A program made the translations under genes and the position numbers. This document shows, piece after piece, positions 43,532 to 52,222 of a stretch of 64,000 nucleotides of DNA (its first letter is position 1; each line of letters starts with the position of its first letter). This stretch comes from Granulicella sapmiensis. GTDB taxonomy: Bacteria > Acidobacteriota > Terriglobia > Terriglobales > Acidobacteriaceae. The notes below the pieces were generated by a model. That model was given only the letters and a program-made list of their open reading frames with translations. It had not been told where the DNA came from and searched no databases. Location of the stretch: positions 62,001-126,000 of the forward strand of contig JAMFSR010000037.1 of the NCBI GenBank assembly GCA_026225395.1. Reading direction: 5' to 3'.

Positions 43532-46174
43532 CTAAAAGAACTTGCCCAGTGTGAAGACGAACTTGCGTTCGCCGTGATCGCCGAAGGCTGGGGCTAGTGT
43601 GATGACGCCGAAGGGTGTTTCGGCTACTAGGCCTACGTAGAAGTCCATGCGGTTGAGGGTGGGGGCGTCGGGGGAGCGCATCTGGGCGAACTCGTAGGTG
43701 CCGCCTACGTAGATGGACTGGCCGAGCGGTGCGGGCAGCGTGGCGAGGCGGCGCAGGTAGCCGGGCGTGACGAGGAAGTAGTCCGTGCCGCGGTACTGGT
43801 CGATGGAACTGGCGGCGAGGCGCAGCGGGCCGCCGAGGGTGAAGCGGAAGGGCTGGGCTACGTCGCGGTTGAAGAGCGTGCCGCCTTCTGCGTTGGCGAG
43901 GAAGGTGTTCTTTTTCGAGATGGTTTCAGCGACCTGGAACTGTCCGGTGAAGCGCGGTGCGGAGGGACTGTCCGGCGTGTCGTAGAGGTAGCCGCCGTTG
44001 AGTACGGCGCGAACGCCGAAGCGTGGCACCAACGCGCGGTCCTGGTTGTCAAAGACGTAGCGTGCGCGGGCGGTTTGCGAGTTGCCGCTGTAGTTGGGCA
44101 GGCCATCGGAGCCGGTGGTGGTGGTCCACTGGACGTCTTCGTCGTCCCATCCGAGGCGGAGCTCCTGGAACTTGCCGTCGGTCCAACCGGCGTCGGCACC
44201 GGCGCCGGCAAACTGCGACTGGCGCTCGGAGATGCGGTAGTTGCCCTGGTAGATGTAGTAGGGCTGGCGGGTGATGTCGGCGCGTGGGGCGAGGAAGTAG
44301 TGGCCGAGCGGACGCGGCTTCCAGTAGTACTCGCCTTCGAGTTTTGTGAGATAGCCGATATCGAACTTGGCGCGGAAGCCGGAGCCATAGCCGCCGAGGT
44401 CCTGCCAGTTGAGGATGGTGGCGAAGGTGGCGCGAGTGTCACCGCCGGTCTGGGCTTCGATATCGAGGCCTAGGTCGAGGAACGGCGGGCCGGTCTTCTT
44501 GTCGTTGACCGAGACGAGGATGATGGGATCTTCGGGGGTGGCGTCCGGGATAGCAGCGGTTTGCGCGGTGGTGACGCCGGAGGCGTCGGTGGTGGGTGCC
44601 TTGGCGGCGGTCGCGTCGGGTTTTACCGGCGTGACAATGCTCTGCGGTCCTTTGAGCCTGGTCTTCTTTTTTGCGAAGGCGTAGGGATCGGTGTTGAGGT
44701 TCAAGGGGTTGGCGCTGTTGTAGCCGACGGTATAGTCAACGTCGTAGCGGCCGTCAGCGCGGATGATGGCGAGCTTCTTCTCGATCTGGTTGACATCCAC
44801 GGGCTTGCCAACGAGGGGGTTGAAGACTGTCTGAGTGACGGCGGCTACGCCTGCGTTGGGCGCTTTGACCTTGACCTGGAGGACGTTGCCGGCGGGTGGA
44901 CGCTCCTTGGATTGCTTGTGTTCGAGGTAGGCGGCCCAGTCGGCATCGGAGACGGCGTACTTGAGGAGCTCGTCCTTGTGGGCTTCGGCTGCGGCGTATC
45001 CGCGCAGGGCGAGCTTGTCGGTAGCGAGGTAGTCGTTGGCGGTGAAGCCGTTGATGTCGGGCATGATGACGACGTTGGCGAGCTTCCGGTCGGCGGCTTC
45101 GTTGTTTTCGATGCCGACGGCGAAGGCACGCTGGAGGACACCGAGGATGGAGTCGAGATCGCCCTTGCCTACGGGTGAAAGCGGGAGGCTGATGGCGATG
45201 ACGACGTCGGCGTTCATGGCTTTGACGTCGGCGGTAGGCAGGTTTTGGAGGATGGCGCCATCGACGAACTCGTGGCCGTTGAGCTCAAAGGGGCGAAAGA
45301 CGCCGGGGATGGAGGCGGAGGCGCGGACGGCGTCCTGGAGCGAGCCGCGGGAGAAGGTGACGGTCTTGGCGGCGTTGAGGTCGGTGGCCTGGCAGCGGAA
45401 GGGGATGGGGAGATCGTTGAAGTCGGTCTGGTCGTTGTAGCGGAGGAACTCGCGGTCGAGAAGCTCGTTGAGGCCGGTGTCGGTGAGCAGGGAGTTGCGG
45501 AGAGAGACGCCGTGCTTGAGGCCGACGGAGAGGCCGGAAGGGATTTCGCGGTCGTCTTCGCGGCGGCGGTAGTTGAGCGCGGCGTAGTCGGAACCGATGC
45601 GGAAGACGCGGTTGACGTTGTCGTTGGTGAGGATGTGCTTCATCTCCTCGGGCGTGTGGCCGGTGGAGTAGAGCGCGGCGAGGATGGAGCCCATGCTGGT
45701 GCCGGCGATGACGTCGACGGGGATGTGGTGCTCTTCCATCCACTGGAGGGTGCCGATTTCGCTCATGGCGAGCGCGGCGCCGCCGCCCATGGCGACGCCG
45801 ATGACCGGGCGGGTGTGAGGGATGTCGGTGGGGGGTGTAGAGGGATCGAGGGGGCCGAGTTTGAGGGACTGGGCGCTGGCGGCGTCTTCACCGGCGGTGG
45901 CGGGTTTGGAGGCGGAGGTGTTATCGGTTCCGGAAGGGGGCTTGGCCTGGCCGTTCTGGTTCTGGTCTTTGCTCTTGGTGGGGGTGTCTTTGGAGCCGAC
46001 GCCGGCGGCGGTTCCGGCGTTGGAGGAGCCCTTTCCCGCGGTGTTCTGGACTGCTTGCTGCGTGTCGACGATGACTTGCCCTGCGGCCGAGCCCTGAGCG
46101 TGGAGGTATGGAACTGCGAGGCTGAGGAAAGCGATTGCGGCGAGGCGGAGCGGAGAAGCGGGTCGGGTCAGCAA
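43532..46174 (-). CDS. Exported patatin-like phospholipase with POTRA and beta-barrel, type Vd-like
   Basis: An 880-residue protein. TTG 46174 has AGGA eight bases before it and gives a signal peptide (PLRLAAIAFLSLAVPYLHAQ). A low-complexity spacer (Gly, Thr, Pro, Lys; residues about 30-110) precedes the patatin domain: GVAMGGGAALAMSEIG, the nucleophile in AGTSMGSILAAL (near residue 160) and FVDGAILQNLP with the catalytic Asp. A POTRA-like region (FNPLVGKPVDVNQIEKKLAIIRADGRYDVDYTV) and a C-terminal beta barrel of about 300 residues ending in FTLGKFF follow. This order is that of PlpD-type (type Vd) autotransporters, which present a phospholipase on the surface. Confidence 0.85.
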   Translation of the reverse strand: MLTRPASPLRLAAIAFLSLAVPYLHAQGSAAGQVIVDTQQAVQNTAGKGSSNAGTAAGVGSKDTPTKSKDQNQNGQAKPPSGTDNTSASKPATAGEDAASAQSLKLGPLDPSTPPTDIPHTRPVIGVAMGGGAALAMSEIGTLQWMEEHHIPVDVIAGTSMGSILAALYSTGHTPEEMKHILTNDNVNRVFRIGSDYAALNYRRREDDREIPSGLSVGLKHGVSLRNSLLTDTGLNELLDREFLRYNDQTDFNDLPIPFRCQATDLNAAKTVTFSRGSLQDAVRASASIPGVFRPFELNGHEFVDGAILQNLPTADVKAMNADVVIAISLPLSPVGKGDLDSILGVLQRAFAVGIENNEAADRKLANVVIMPDINGFTANDYLATDKLALRGYAAAEAHKDELLKYAVSDADWAAYLEHKQSKERPPAGNVLQVKVKAPNAGVAAVTQTVFNPLVGKPVDVNQIEKKLAIIRADGRYDVDYTVGYNSANPLNLNTDPYAFAKKKTRLKGPQSIVTPVKPDATAAKAPTTDASGVTTAQTAAIPDATPEDPIILVSVNDKKTGPPFLDLGLDIEAQTGGDTRATFATILNWQDLGGYGSGFRAKFDIGYLTKLEGEYYWKPRPLGHYFLAPRADITRQPYYIYQGNYRISERQSQFAGAGADAGWTDGKFQELRLGWDDEDVQWTTTTGSDGLPNYSGNSQTARARYVFDNQDRALVPRFGVRAVLNGGYLYDTPDSPSAPRFTGQFQVAETISKKNTFLANAEGGTLFNRDVAQPFRFTLGGPLRLAASSIDQYRGTDYFLVTPGYLRRLATLPAPLGQSIYVGGTYEFAQMRSPDAPTLNRMDFYVGLVAETPFGVITLAPAFGDHGERKFVFTLGKFF

Positions 46175-46271
46175 TGGCGTCCTAGCTAGATCGTGCGTTG
46201 TTACAGCGTGGTACAGGCTAAGACGCCATTTCGTATAGCGTTGGATGGCTGAGGTGAGGCGGCGCCTGGTG

Positions 46272-46988
46272 CTAACGGGTGTATTCGGTGAAGAGCTCCG
46301 GGAACTGGACCTCGAGGGCACCGATCTTGGGGATGTCGCAAACCTGGATGTAGGGGTTGTGCGGGTTCTTCATGGCGTAGTCCTGGTGATAGTCTTCGCC
46401 GCGGTAAAAGGCGACCAGAGGAACCAATTGGGTGACGATCGGCTGGGGGAAGACGTGCGCGGCGTCGAGTTGAGCAATGTAAGCGGCGGCGACCTCTTGT
46501 TGCTCGGGGGTGGTGTAGAAGATGGCCGAGCGGTAGCTGGTGCCGATGTCTGCACCCTGGCGGTTGAGTTGGGTGGGGTCGTGGAAGACGGAGAAGAAGA
46601 TGCGGAGCAATGTACCGTAGGTGACTTTGCTGGGGTCGAAGACGATCTCAATGGCTTCAGCGTGGCCGGTGCCTTCGCCGCAGACCTCGCGGTAGTTGGC
46701 GGTTTCTTCGGCGCCGCCGGAGTAGCCGACGGTGGTCTTGAGGACTCCTTTAACGCGCTGGAAGACGGACTGCGCGCCCCAGAAGCAGCCTCCGGCGAGG
46801 ACGGCGGTTTCGGTTTCGCCGGCGTCGTAGCCGGCCTCGGGAGCGACGACGTCGCGGATCGGGGCGGGGATGGGTTCTTTGCGGATGGTAGCCATACGGA
46901 ATTGCCTCCAGAGACGAAGGGCGAGCCAGATCAGGGCGAAAACCGCAAAGGCGCGGGCGGCGTAGATCAGCAGGCCGTAGAAGTTCAC
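46272..46988 (-). CDS. msrA: Peptide methionine (S)-S-oxide reductase with N-terminal membrane anchor
   Basis: A 238-residue enzyme with AVLAGGCFWGAQSVFQRVKGV containing the catalytic Cys, then VGYSGGAEETANYREVC, GTGHAEAIEIVFDP and FYRGEDYHQDY. The first 35 residues form a hydrophobic helix followed by RLWRQFR, so MsrA is likely membrane-anchored, and probably faces the periplasm. It repairs oxidised methionine. It starts 110 bases before the nucleoside hydrolase on the other strand. Confidence 0.92.
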   Translation of the reverse strand: MNFYGLLIYAARAFAVFALIWLALRLWRQFRMATIRKEPIPAPIRDVVAPEAGYDAGETETAVLAGGCFWGAQSVFQRVKGVLKTTVGYSGGAEETANYREVCGEGTGHAEAIEIVFDPSKVTYGTLLRIFFSVFHDPTQLNRQGADIGTSYRSAIFYTTPEQQEVAAAYIAQLDAAHVFPQPIVTQLVPLVAFYRGEDYHQDYAMKNPHNPYIQVCDIPKIGALEVQFPELFTEYTR

Positions 46989-47032
46989 GGGTATTGGACG
47001 CGGATGGGAGGGGTTGCGATGCGGGGGTGGGT

Positions 47033-47075
47033 GCGGGGGAGTGAATAGTGAAATAGTGAATAAGGCAAAAGCTTT
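47033..47075. repeat. Short degenerate repeat (agtgaatagtg type), copy 1
   Basis: A run of agtgaatagtgaaatagtga with period 7-8, in the divergent region between msrA and the nucleoside hydrolase. A similar run occurs at 55540-55568. Confidence 0.35.
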
Positions 47076-47098
47076 GTGGTTCGAGAAAGGTTGGGGAG

Positions 47099-48196
47099 AT
47101 GAGCGGGATTTCGCGGCGGCAGGTGATTCGGGGAGCGTTGTTGGGTGGGGCAGCGATGATGGTGGGGGATGGATTGGTGTTGGGGCAGGCTGTGCCGGCG
47201 ATTATTCCGCCGAAGGGGATTGAGGAGACGCAGCCGAAACTGCAGGGGATTCGGCGGGTGATTGTGGATACCGATCCGGGCAATGACGATGCGCTGGCGC
47301 TGCTGATGGTGATGGCCGCGCCGCAGTTGGTGGTGGAGGCGGTGACGGTTTGTCCGGGCAACATGGGGCAGGAGGGCTACGACCAGCAGGTGCGGAACGC
47401 GCTGTTCATGGTCGATCTGGCGGGCAAGAGCGGGCAGGTGAAGGTGTATCGGGGGATGGCGAAGCCGATCCTGAACCGGCCGTATCCGGTGGCGACGTTT
47501 ATCCACGGCAAGTACGGGCTGGGCGACGTGCAGGTGCCGGAGGTGAAGCAGAAGGTGGAGGCTGAGCACGCCGTCGATGCGATGCGGCGGATTGTGAACG
47601 GCGCGCCGGGTGAGGTGACCATTCTGGCGCTGGGCGGGCTGACGAATGTGGCGATGGCGATGCTGCGGGATCCGGAGTTTACGCGGAATCTGAAGGGGAT
47701 CCTCTTTGTTGGCGGAAAGTATGCCATTCCAACCATGGCGGCGAGCTATAACGTGCTGGTCGATCCAGAAGCGGCGCACGTGGTGATGACGTCGGGCGTG
47801 AAGATTACGATGACGGCGGATTCGAGCGGGCGCGACTCGATCCTGGTGGATGCGGACTACGACCATGCGGCTACGTTCCATACGAAGTGGAGCAGGTTCT
47901 TTATCGAGTCGAACAATTTGAGGCGGCAGTATGAGACGAAGTACCGCGGGGCGGCGGGGTCAGTGAATGCAGACCCGCTGGCGCTGGCGCTGGCGATCGA
48001 TCCGTCGATCGGGCAGAAGTTTATGTCGGTGTATGTGCGGGTGGAGTTGGAGGGTGAGTACACGCGCGGGCAGCTGGTGTATGGCGACGATATTTATTCG
48101 GGACATCCGGTTCCGCCGGGGAACGTGGATATGTGCGTCGCGGCGGATGCGGCGAAGTTCAAAGAGTTGGTGTTTGGGACGCTGAAGAAGGGGTGA
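47099..48196 (+). CDS. Nucleoside hydrolase, Tat-exported
   Basis: A 365-residue enzyme cleaving nucleosides to base and ribose. A twin-arginine signal (SRRQVIRGALLGG) with cleavage near GQAVPA starts the protein. The Ca2+-binding Asp cluster DTDPGNDDALALL, TVCPGN, and the downstream ILALGGLTNVAM and LVDPEAAHVVM stretches are typical of the IU-nucleoside hydrolase family. A periplasmic location suggests salvage of extracellular nucleosides. GGGGAG lies before the ATG. Convergent with the gene at 48297. Confidence 0.88.
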   Translation: MSGISRRQVIRGALLGGAAMMVGDGLVLGQAVPAIIPPKGIEETQPKLQGIRRVIVDTDPGNDDALALLMVMAAPQLVVEAVTVCPGNMGQEGYDQQVRNALFMVDLAGKSGQVKVYRGMAKPILNRPYPVATFIHGKYGLGDVQVPEVKQKVEAEHAVDAMRRIVNGAPGEVTILALGGLTNVAMAMLRDPEFTRNLKGILFVGGKYAIPTMAASYNVLVDPEAAHVVMTSGVKITMTADSSGRDSILVDADYDHAATFHTKWSRFFIESNNLRRQYETKYRGAAGSVNADPLALALAIDPSIGQKFMSVYVRVELEGEYTRGQLVYGDDIYSGHPVPPGNVDMCVAADAAKFKELVFGTLKKG

Positions 48197-48296
48197 TTTG
48201 AGGGTGAACCACTGTAGTTAACATCCAGTTCAAGCGGTGGTTTAAGGGTTACTAAGTGGGGTACTGACATACTTGCGTCCGTGGCTTCTGACGGGT

Positions 48297-49151
48297 CTAG
48301 TCGGCGTACTCGTAGTCGGGGTCCTCAATTTTAACGAAACGCCTAGTCTCCACAACGTACTTCCGAAAGAAACCAGTGTTTCGGATGACGTCAAGGCTAT
48401 CTCGGTATTCAATGAACCCCAGGCAGTAGATCCATCCGTTTTGGCCGCGTCCTTGATCGGCTATGGCTTGCGTGATTCTCTGCCATCCCACCATATCGTG
48501 GGAAAGAGTGAAAGGGACAGTCTCGCTCTTTCCGGAGTCCAGAACAAACTTTCCCAAACTGTTCGTCTCCTTGTCGAAATCAGGAGCGTACCCCAAGATG
48601 CCGCTGCGGTCGTGGCCTATAGTGAGGTTGCTGCGCGTGATGGTGGCACAACTCCCACCTATATTGGCGATGGTCATCTCGATGATCCACGGATTAATGG
48701 CGTTCTGTTTACTCGCTCCCTGAACGAGTCTTATACGGCGAACGAGCAGCTTGGGTCGAAGGGTAGTCTTGAGGGTTTTGTGAGCGGCTATTCCAGCCCA
48801 TATAGCAGCGCCTACTCCCAGAAAGCCAGCTGCGACGAGCAAGATATTGGCAACCGAATCTATCCACTTGGGGATACTCCACGGTACAGAACGGGGAGCC
48901 GCATTGGTGACAATTATGAAGGTCTGATTGCCGGAGGAGGAACCGCTGTTGGGTGCATTCTCCTTGTTTTGACTGGGTATCTCCTTGCCTCGAAAGGGTT
49001 GCGCTGGGGGCCGGTGACTATTGGCGTCGCCGCGGCTCTCGTTTGGGTACTGCTGCTCGTGAGCGCGTGCATCGGGTGTTTTCCCGGCAGTTGGCACAGG
49101 TGTTTGTGCGACGGCCAAGAACACAGCGAAAACCGCCAGATATTTGAGCAT
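48297..49151 (-). CDS. Membrane protein of unknown function
   Basis: A 284-residue protein. The first residues form a signal-like segment (YLAVFAVFLAVAQTPVP), then a disordered region to about residue 95, then a transmembrane helix (SVANILLVAAGFLGVGAAIWAGIAAHK), and a C-terminal soluble domain with beta character (IRNTGFFRKYVVETRRF). It resembles a class of single-pass proteins common in accessory DNA with an Ig-like or DUF-type outer part, but I cannot name the family. It starts the minus-strand series of this gene patch. GC content is lower than the neighbouring housekeeping genes. Confidence 0.7.
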   Translation of the reverse strand: MLKYLAVFAVFLAVAQTPVPTAGKTPDARAHEQQYPNESRGDANSHRPPAQPFRGKEIPSQNKENAPNSGSSSGNQTFIIVTNAAPRSVPWSIPKWIDSVANILLVAAGFLGVGAAIWAGIAAHKTLKTTLRPKLLVRRIRLVQGASKQNAINPWIIEMTIANIGGSCATITRSNLTIGHDRSGILGYAPDFDKETNSLGKFVLDSGKSETVPFTLSHDMVGWQRITQAIADQGRGQNGWIYCLGFIEYRDSLDVIRNTGFFRKYVVETRRFVKIEDPDYEYAD

Positions 49152-49161
49152 GGGGGCAATC

Positions 49162-49482
49162 CTACCGCATTACTTTTCCCGCCAACTCTGAGCATGTCGG
49201 GCGCCCCGTTGAGGGCCGAAATCCCTTTGGAACCCCGCCACTACCATCGGAAAATTGCGGGTCTGAATCGCAAACCTGTCCCGTCACTGTATCGAAAGCC
49301 GTCGTGTCTGATAGCGGTCTAAAGCGTTCTACGTCGACCTTTCCATTTGTGACCTTTATTTGAGAGAGGGGCTGAACACCCTCTTGCTCAGCTGGCCTCC
49401 TGACTCCAATCAACACCCCTACCCCCAGAAACACTAAGAGCACAGCCGCAACCCCCGATACACGGAAGAATAGGGACGTCAT
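49162..49482 (-). CDS. Small membrane-anchored protein of unknown function
   Basis: A 106-residue protein from ATG 49482 (a GTG at 49488 is an alternative; AAGAGG lies just upstream). One transmembrane helix at residues about 10-30 (VSGVAAVLLVFLGVGVLIGV) and a soluble part rich in Ser, Gly and Asp with two Cys residues near the end (GQVCDSDPQF, GRPTCSELAG). It is 10 bases upstream of the gene at 49151 on the same strand, so the two are probably one operon. No family recognised. Confidence 0.6.
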   Translation of the reverse strand: MTSLFFRVSGVAAVLLVFLGVGVLIGVRRPAEQEGVQPLSQIKVTNGKVDVERFRPLSDTTAFDTVTGQVCDSDPQFSDGSGGVPKGFRPSTGRPTCSELAGKVMR

Positions 49483-49557
49483 ATCCACCTCTTTTCCAAT
49501 GGCCTTTATCGTATGCGATAAACTGGATTCTCTACAAGAGCATTTGATAGTTGTGAG

Positions 49558-49794
49558 ATGGGAAGCGAAATTAGTGTCCGTCTGGGCGCTAGGATTCGCG
49601 CTTTGCGGAGGGCCAAGGGCTGGCGGCTTAGTGATTTAGCGGCGCATTCGGCCGTAAAGGACGTACACCTGTCCTATGTGGAACGAGGTATGCGCTCAGT
49701 GGGATTTGATGTTTTGGCGAAGATCGCGAAGGGTCTGGACATATCGCTATCGGAATTGCTGAAGGATATTGAGGACGAAAAAGGTGAACACTAA
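49558..49794 (+). CDS. XRE-family helix-turn-helix regulator
   Basis: A 78-residue DNA-binding protein: LGARIRALRRAKGWRLSDLAAHSAVKDVHLSYVERGMRS is the helix-turn-helix, with a DISLSELLKDIED tail. Such single-domain regulators commonly control a divergent or neighbouring operon; here the gene at 49482 faces it with 75 bases between starts. Its last bases overlap a convergent short gene. Phage-type or toxin-antitoxin roles are not excluded but no toxin is adjacent. Confidence 0.85.
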   Translation: MGSEISVRLGARIRALRRAKGWRLSDLAAHSAVKDVHLSYVERGMRSVGFDVLAKIAKGLDISLSELLKDIEDEKGEH

Positions 49795-49925
49795 GGCTTT
49801 TTAGCGGTTTTGCGTGCCTCCTTTTGTCTCTTCAGGCGTTCACGCATGGCTTCAGGCTTCACCTTAAGGACAGTCTTCATCACACCCTCAAACCGCTCCT
49901 GCTCCGTTGCTGCCTTCTTTCCCAT
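49791..49925 (-). CDS. 44-residue basic protein of unknown function
   Basis: A short frame from ATG 49925 to TAG 49791, convergent with and overlapping the XRE gene by four bases. The product has 15 Lys/Arg in 44 residues and helix-forming composition (EQERFEGVMKTVLKVKP and MRERLKRQKEARK). No Shine-Dalgarno is clear. It is divergent from the next gene at 49943 with 17 bases between starts. Real-gene status is plausible from composition only. Confidence 0.5.
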   Translation of the reverse strand: MGKKAATEQERFEGVMKTVLKVKPEAMRERLKRQKEARKTAKKP

Positions 49926-49942
49926 GCGCTTAGGATAGCGCA

Positions 49943-50215
49943 ATGGACGAAATCCCTGAAGTGGAAGTTAAGTTATGGGAGTTGGTTGAGATACTTCTCC
50001 TTCGCGCGATTGCTCAACGAGTCGTGCTGGAGAAGTGGACTGCGGATGATGAGGACTGGAAGCCCGAAGTTGAGCGCGCCGAGATTTTGAACGCTCCAAA
50101 GATTCGCTCACACTTTGACGAACTACGGGCATCATTGTACGGATTATCTTCGCAATCCCCTCGCGCAACAGATTGGTCTTCGATTGTGGATCTGATAGAC
50201 AAAGAGAACTTCTAG
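49943..50215 (+). CDS. Small protein of unknown function
   Basis: A 90-residue acidic protein (MDEIPEVEVKLWELVEILLLRAIAQ, EKWTADDEDWKPEV). AGGAT lies seven bases before the ATG. No motif recognised. It lies between the 44-residue gene and the transposase in a patch of short unknown genes. Confidence 0.6.
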   Translation: MDEIPEVEVKLWELVEILLLRAIAQRVVLEKWTADDEDWKPEVERAEILNAPKIRSHFDELRASLYGLSSQSPRATDWSSIVDLIDKENF

Positions 50216-50273
50216 CCTCTTGCATCGGGACACACTCCGTGCGATGATTCGCGTAGAGAGATCGAACCGATGA

Positions 50274-50296
50274 CCCCGCCTGGCAGCGGGGTTTTC
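50274..50296. terminator. Terminator before the transposase 3' end
   Basis: A 7-bp stem (accccgc / gcggggt, loop ctggca) then TTTT. It lies between the small gene at 50215 and the convergent transposase. Confidence 0.7.
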
Positions 50297-50309
50297 ATTT
50301 GCCTAAATT

Positions 50310-51242
50310 CTATACCCGAGAAATCAGTTCGGCATAGGTGAGTCTCCGCCCCTGAATCCCATGCAGTGCGACATGGTGCCGTTGCTGCTCCGTAAAGCCT
50401 CTGCGGACGTTGAAGCGAAACGCCTGCTCGGTGGCGTAGGCTGCGAGGTGTTTTGGCATGACACTAATGTATGTGCCTTTAAGCATCCTTTTTAGACAAC
50501 TCCAGAAATTTTCGATCGAGTTGGTGTGGTAACGGCCGACGGTATATCCATCAAACCCGTGGTTCACGTTCACATGGTAATGCTTCGTTCCTTTATATCC
50601 ATGATGCTCGTCGGTTACCAGGACGGCATCGGCGGCGAGGCTGCGATTGATGATCTCGTGAAGAACCTCTTTGTTGCGATTTTGGATGATTTCGGTTTGA
50701 ACAATTCCAGCTCGCTCCAGCAAACCCAAAATCATCGTCTTTGCCATACCTCCAGTGGCTCTCTTGCTGAATCCTGCACCCACAGGACGCTTGCGCTTGT
50801 GCATGTTTTGAATCTTGCCACCAACGAAAGCTTCATCAGCCTCCACGACTCCCGTCAAAATCTGCGGTTCGGCCTTCATCGCCTCTCGTAATCGATGGAG
50901 CATGAACCATGCCGATTTTTGGGTGATTCCGATGGTCCTGGCTACTTCGTGGGAACTCATGCCGTTACGGCAGTTTCCGAGCATCCATGCAACTAGCAGC
51001 CATTTGCTGAGGGCGATGGGGCTATCCTCGAACACCGTTCCGACCTTCACGGAGAACTGCTTGCGCGGGTGTTTCGCTTTGCACTGGAAGAGGCGGCGCC
51101 TTGGCATCCACGTTGCAGTAGTGGAATCACAGGTAGGGCAGCGCACAACCCCGTCCGGCCAGCGGAGCCGGATCATGTAGTCTATGCAGTTTTGAGGGTT
51201 GTCGAAGTGGATGATGGCTTCTTGCAGGGTCTTCAAGATCAT
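50310..51242 (-). CDS. IS1595-family transposase
   Basis: A 310-residue transposase. ATG 51242 was chosen over an upstream frame start because it opens the conserved zinc-binding N-terminus (CPTCDSTT with a Cys pair). The catalytic region has VVEADEAFVGG (first Asp), VTDEHHGYKG (second Asp) and NSIENFWSCLKRMLKGTY (Asn/Glu), the DDE/N arrangement of IS1595. The protein ends normally. No terminal inverted repeats were found in the flanks, so this may be a single gene rather than a complete element. Confidence 0.9.
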   Translation of the reverse strand: MILKTLQEAIIHFDNPQNCIDYMIRLRWPDGVVRCPTCDSTTATWMPRRRLFQCKAKHPRKQFSVKVGTVFEDSPIALSKWLLVAWMLGNCRNGMSSHEVARTIGITQKSAWFMLHRLREAMKAEPQILTGVVEADEAFVGGKIQNMHKRKRPVGAGFSKRATGGMAKTMILGLLERAGIVQTEIIQNRNKEVLHEIINRSLAADAVLVTDEHHGYKGTKHYHVNVNHGFDGYTVGRYHTNSIENFWSCLKRMLKGTYISVMPKHLAAYATEQAFRFNVRRGFTEQQRHHVALHGIQGRRLTYAELISRV

Positions 51243-51292
51243 GACGAGTTCTTCCCTTGCCTTGCTGTTACAGTTTTCGCTGAGGTGAAACG

Positions 51293-51580
51293 ATGGATAA
51301 GGCTGTTGCTGAAGAGTTGTGCAAGTTTTTGGATGATTTGTCTTTGTTTGTAACTGAGACCTATCAGAAAGCACAGGCATTAGAACGAATGACAGAAGAA
51401 GAAAACTTTACGAAAGAGGCGTTTCGTCAGGCAGAAGGCCGGACGGATGCAGTCGTGCGGCTTGAATCCTTAAGCGCCCACGTCGCAGAGCTACGAGAAG
51501 CATTGCATCTGTCTCCGACAGCCCGTCCAACTCTGCCAGAGAAACCGGCTGCACCAGATTTGTCATTTTTGGAAGACTAG
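51293..51580 (+). CDS. Small coiled-coil protein of unknown function
   Basis: A 95-residue protein with GAGGTG six bases before the ATG. It is helical and acidic (AVAEELCKFLDDLSLFVTE, EEENFTKEAFRQAE, VRLESLSAHVAELREAL), with a heptad-like pattern and a Pro-rich end (PTARPTLPEKPAAPD). It is 50 bases from the transposase start and divergent, so it could be a passenger gene of the element. Function unknown. Confidence 0.65.
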   Translation: MDKAVAEELCKFLDDLSLFVTETYQKAQALERMTEEENFTKEAFRQAEGRTDAVVRLESLSAHVAELREALHLSPTARPTLPEKPAAPDLSFLED

Positions 51581-51734
51581 ATTCACTCACGGAGTCATGT
51601 ATATCGTTGCCCTAAGTGGTTAATGCTTTGGGTGAAGCGCGACTGCGGTGGCATGCGCGGTTGATTGATAGTGGCTATAAGCCGACATGTCAGGACCGAC
51701 TACTTTTGCATTTTAGGCTCCGATCCTCTGCCCT

Positions 51735-52187
51735 TTATTGGGCGATGGACTGGATGACCTCGAAGAGATTTCCCCAGGGATCGGCAAAGAATGCGACACG
51801 GAGACCCATTGCGGGTACGTCGTGTGCCTCGCTGGCGATGGTCACGTCACGGCGCTTCAATTCGTCGATGACCGCGTCCACGCTATCGACACTGAAACCG
51901 GGGTGATGCCATCCAGACATGTTGTAGCTGTCATGCAGATCTTTATAGGCGGGACGTTCCGCCGCGCCCGGGCCGGCCATCAATTCGAAATGGAAAGCAT
52001 CGTCCCCGGCTGGATATAGGAAGCCGAAGCTGAGCCCGGCTACGGACACTGTTTGCTTCGACCGAAAATCGAGCTTGTCGGCATACCAGGCAATCGCCAT
52101 GTTGAAGTCAGGCACACGAATGGCTGCGTGATTGATCTTCAAAGAAGCAAGCGGGCTGGAGGCGGGTGGCGTGCTGAGTGGGGTCAT
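51735..52187 (-). CDS. VOC-superfamily (glyoxalase/bleomycin-resistance-like) protein
   Basis: A 150-residue protein with LKINHAAIRVPDFNMAIAWYADKLDF, SGWHHPGFSVDSVDAVIDEL and FFADPWGNLFEVIQ, the paired beta-alpha-beta-beta-beta VOC modules with His and Glu metal ligands. Members are dioxygenases, lyases or binders; the substrate is unknown. It ends an operon with two epoxide-hydrolase-like genes, all transcribed away from the MarR-PDZ gene, so a detoxification or catabolic role is likely. Confidence 0.85.
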   Translation of the reverse strand: MTPLSTPPASSPLASLKINHAAIRVPDFNMAIAWYADKLDFRSKQTVSVAGLSFGFLYPAGDDAFHFELMAGPGAAERPAYKDLHDSYNMSGWHHPGFSVDSVDAVIDELKRRDVTIASEAHDVPAMGLRVAFFADPWGNLFEVIQSIAQ

Positions 52188-52222
52188 TGTCTTTCCTTAG
52201 GGGGTATAGTGCTGTCGCCAAA

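Noticed and set aside
47033-47075. CRISPR-like array
   Set aside because: Period is only 7-8 bases with no spacers.
49558-49794. Toxin-antitoxin system around the XRE gene
   Set aside because: The adjacent proteins have no toxin-like fold or size pattern that I can recognise; membrane and basic proteins do not suffice.
50219-51600. Terminal inverted repeats of an IS1595 element around the transposase
   Set aside because: I compared the flanks by eye (50219-50309 with 51243-51292 and 51581-51734) and found no convincing matched ends.
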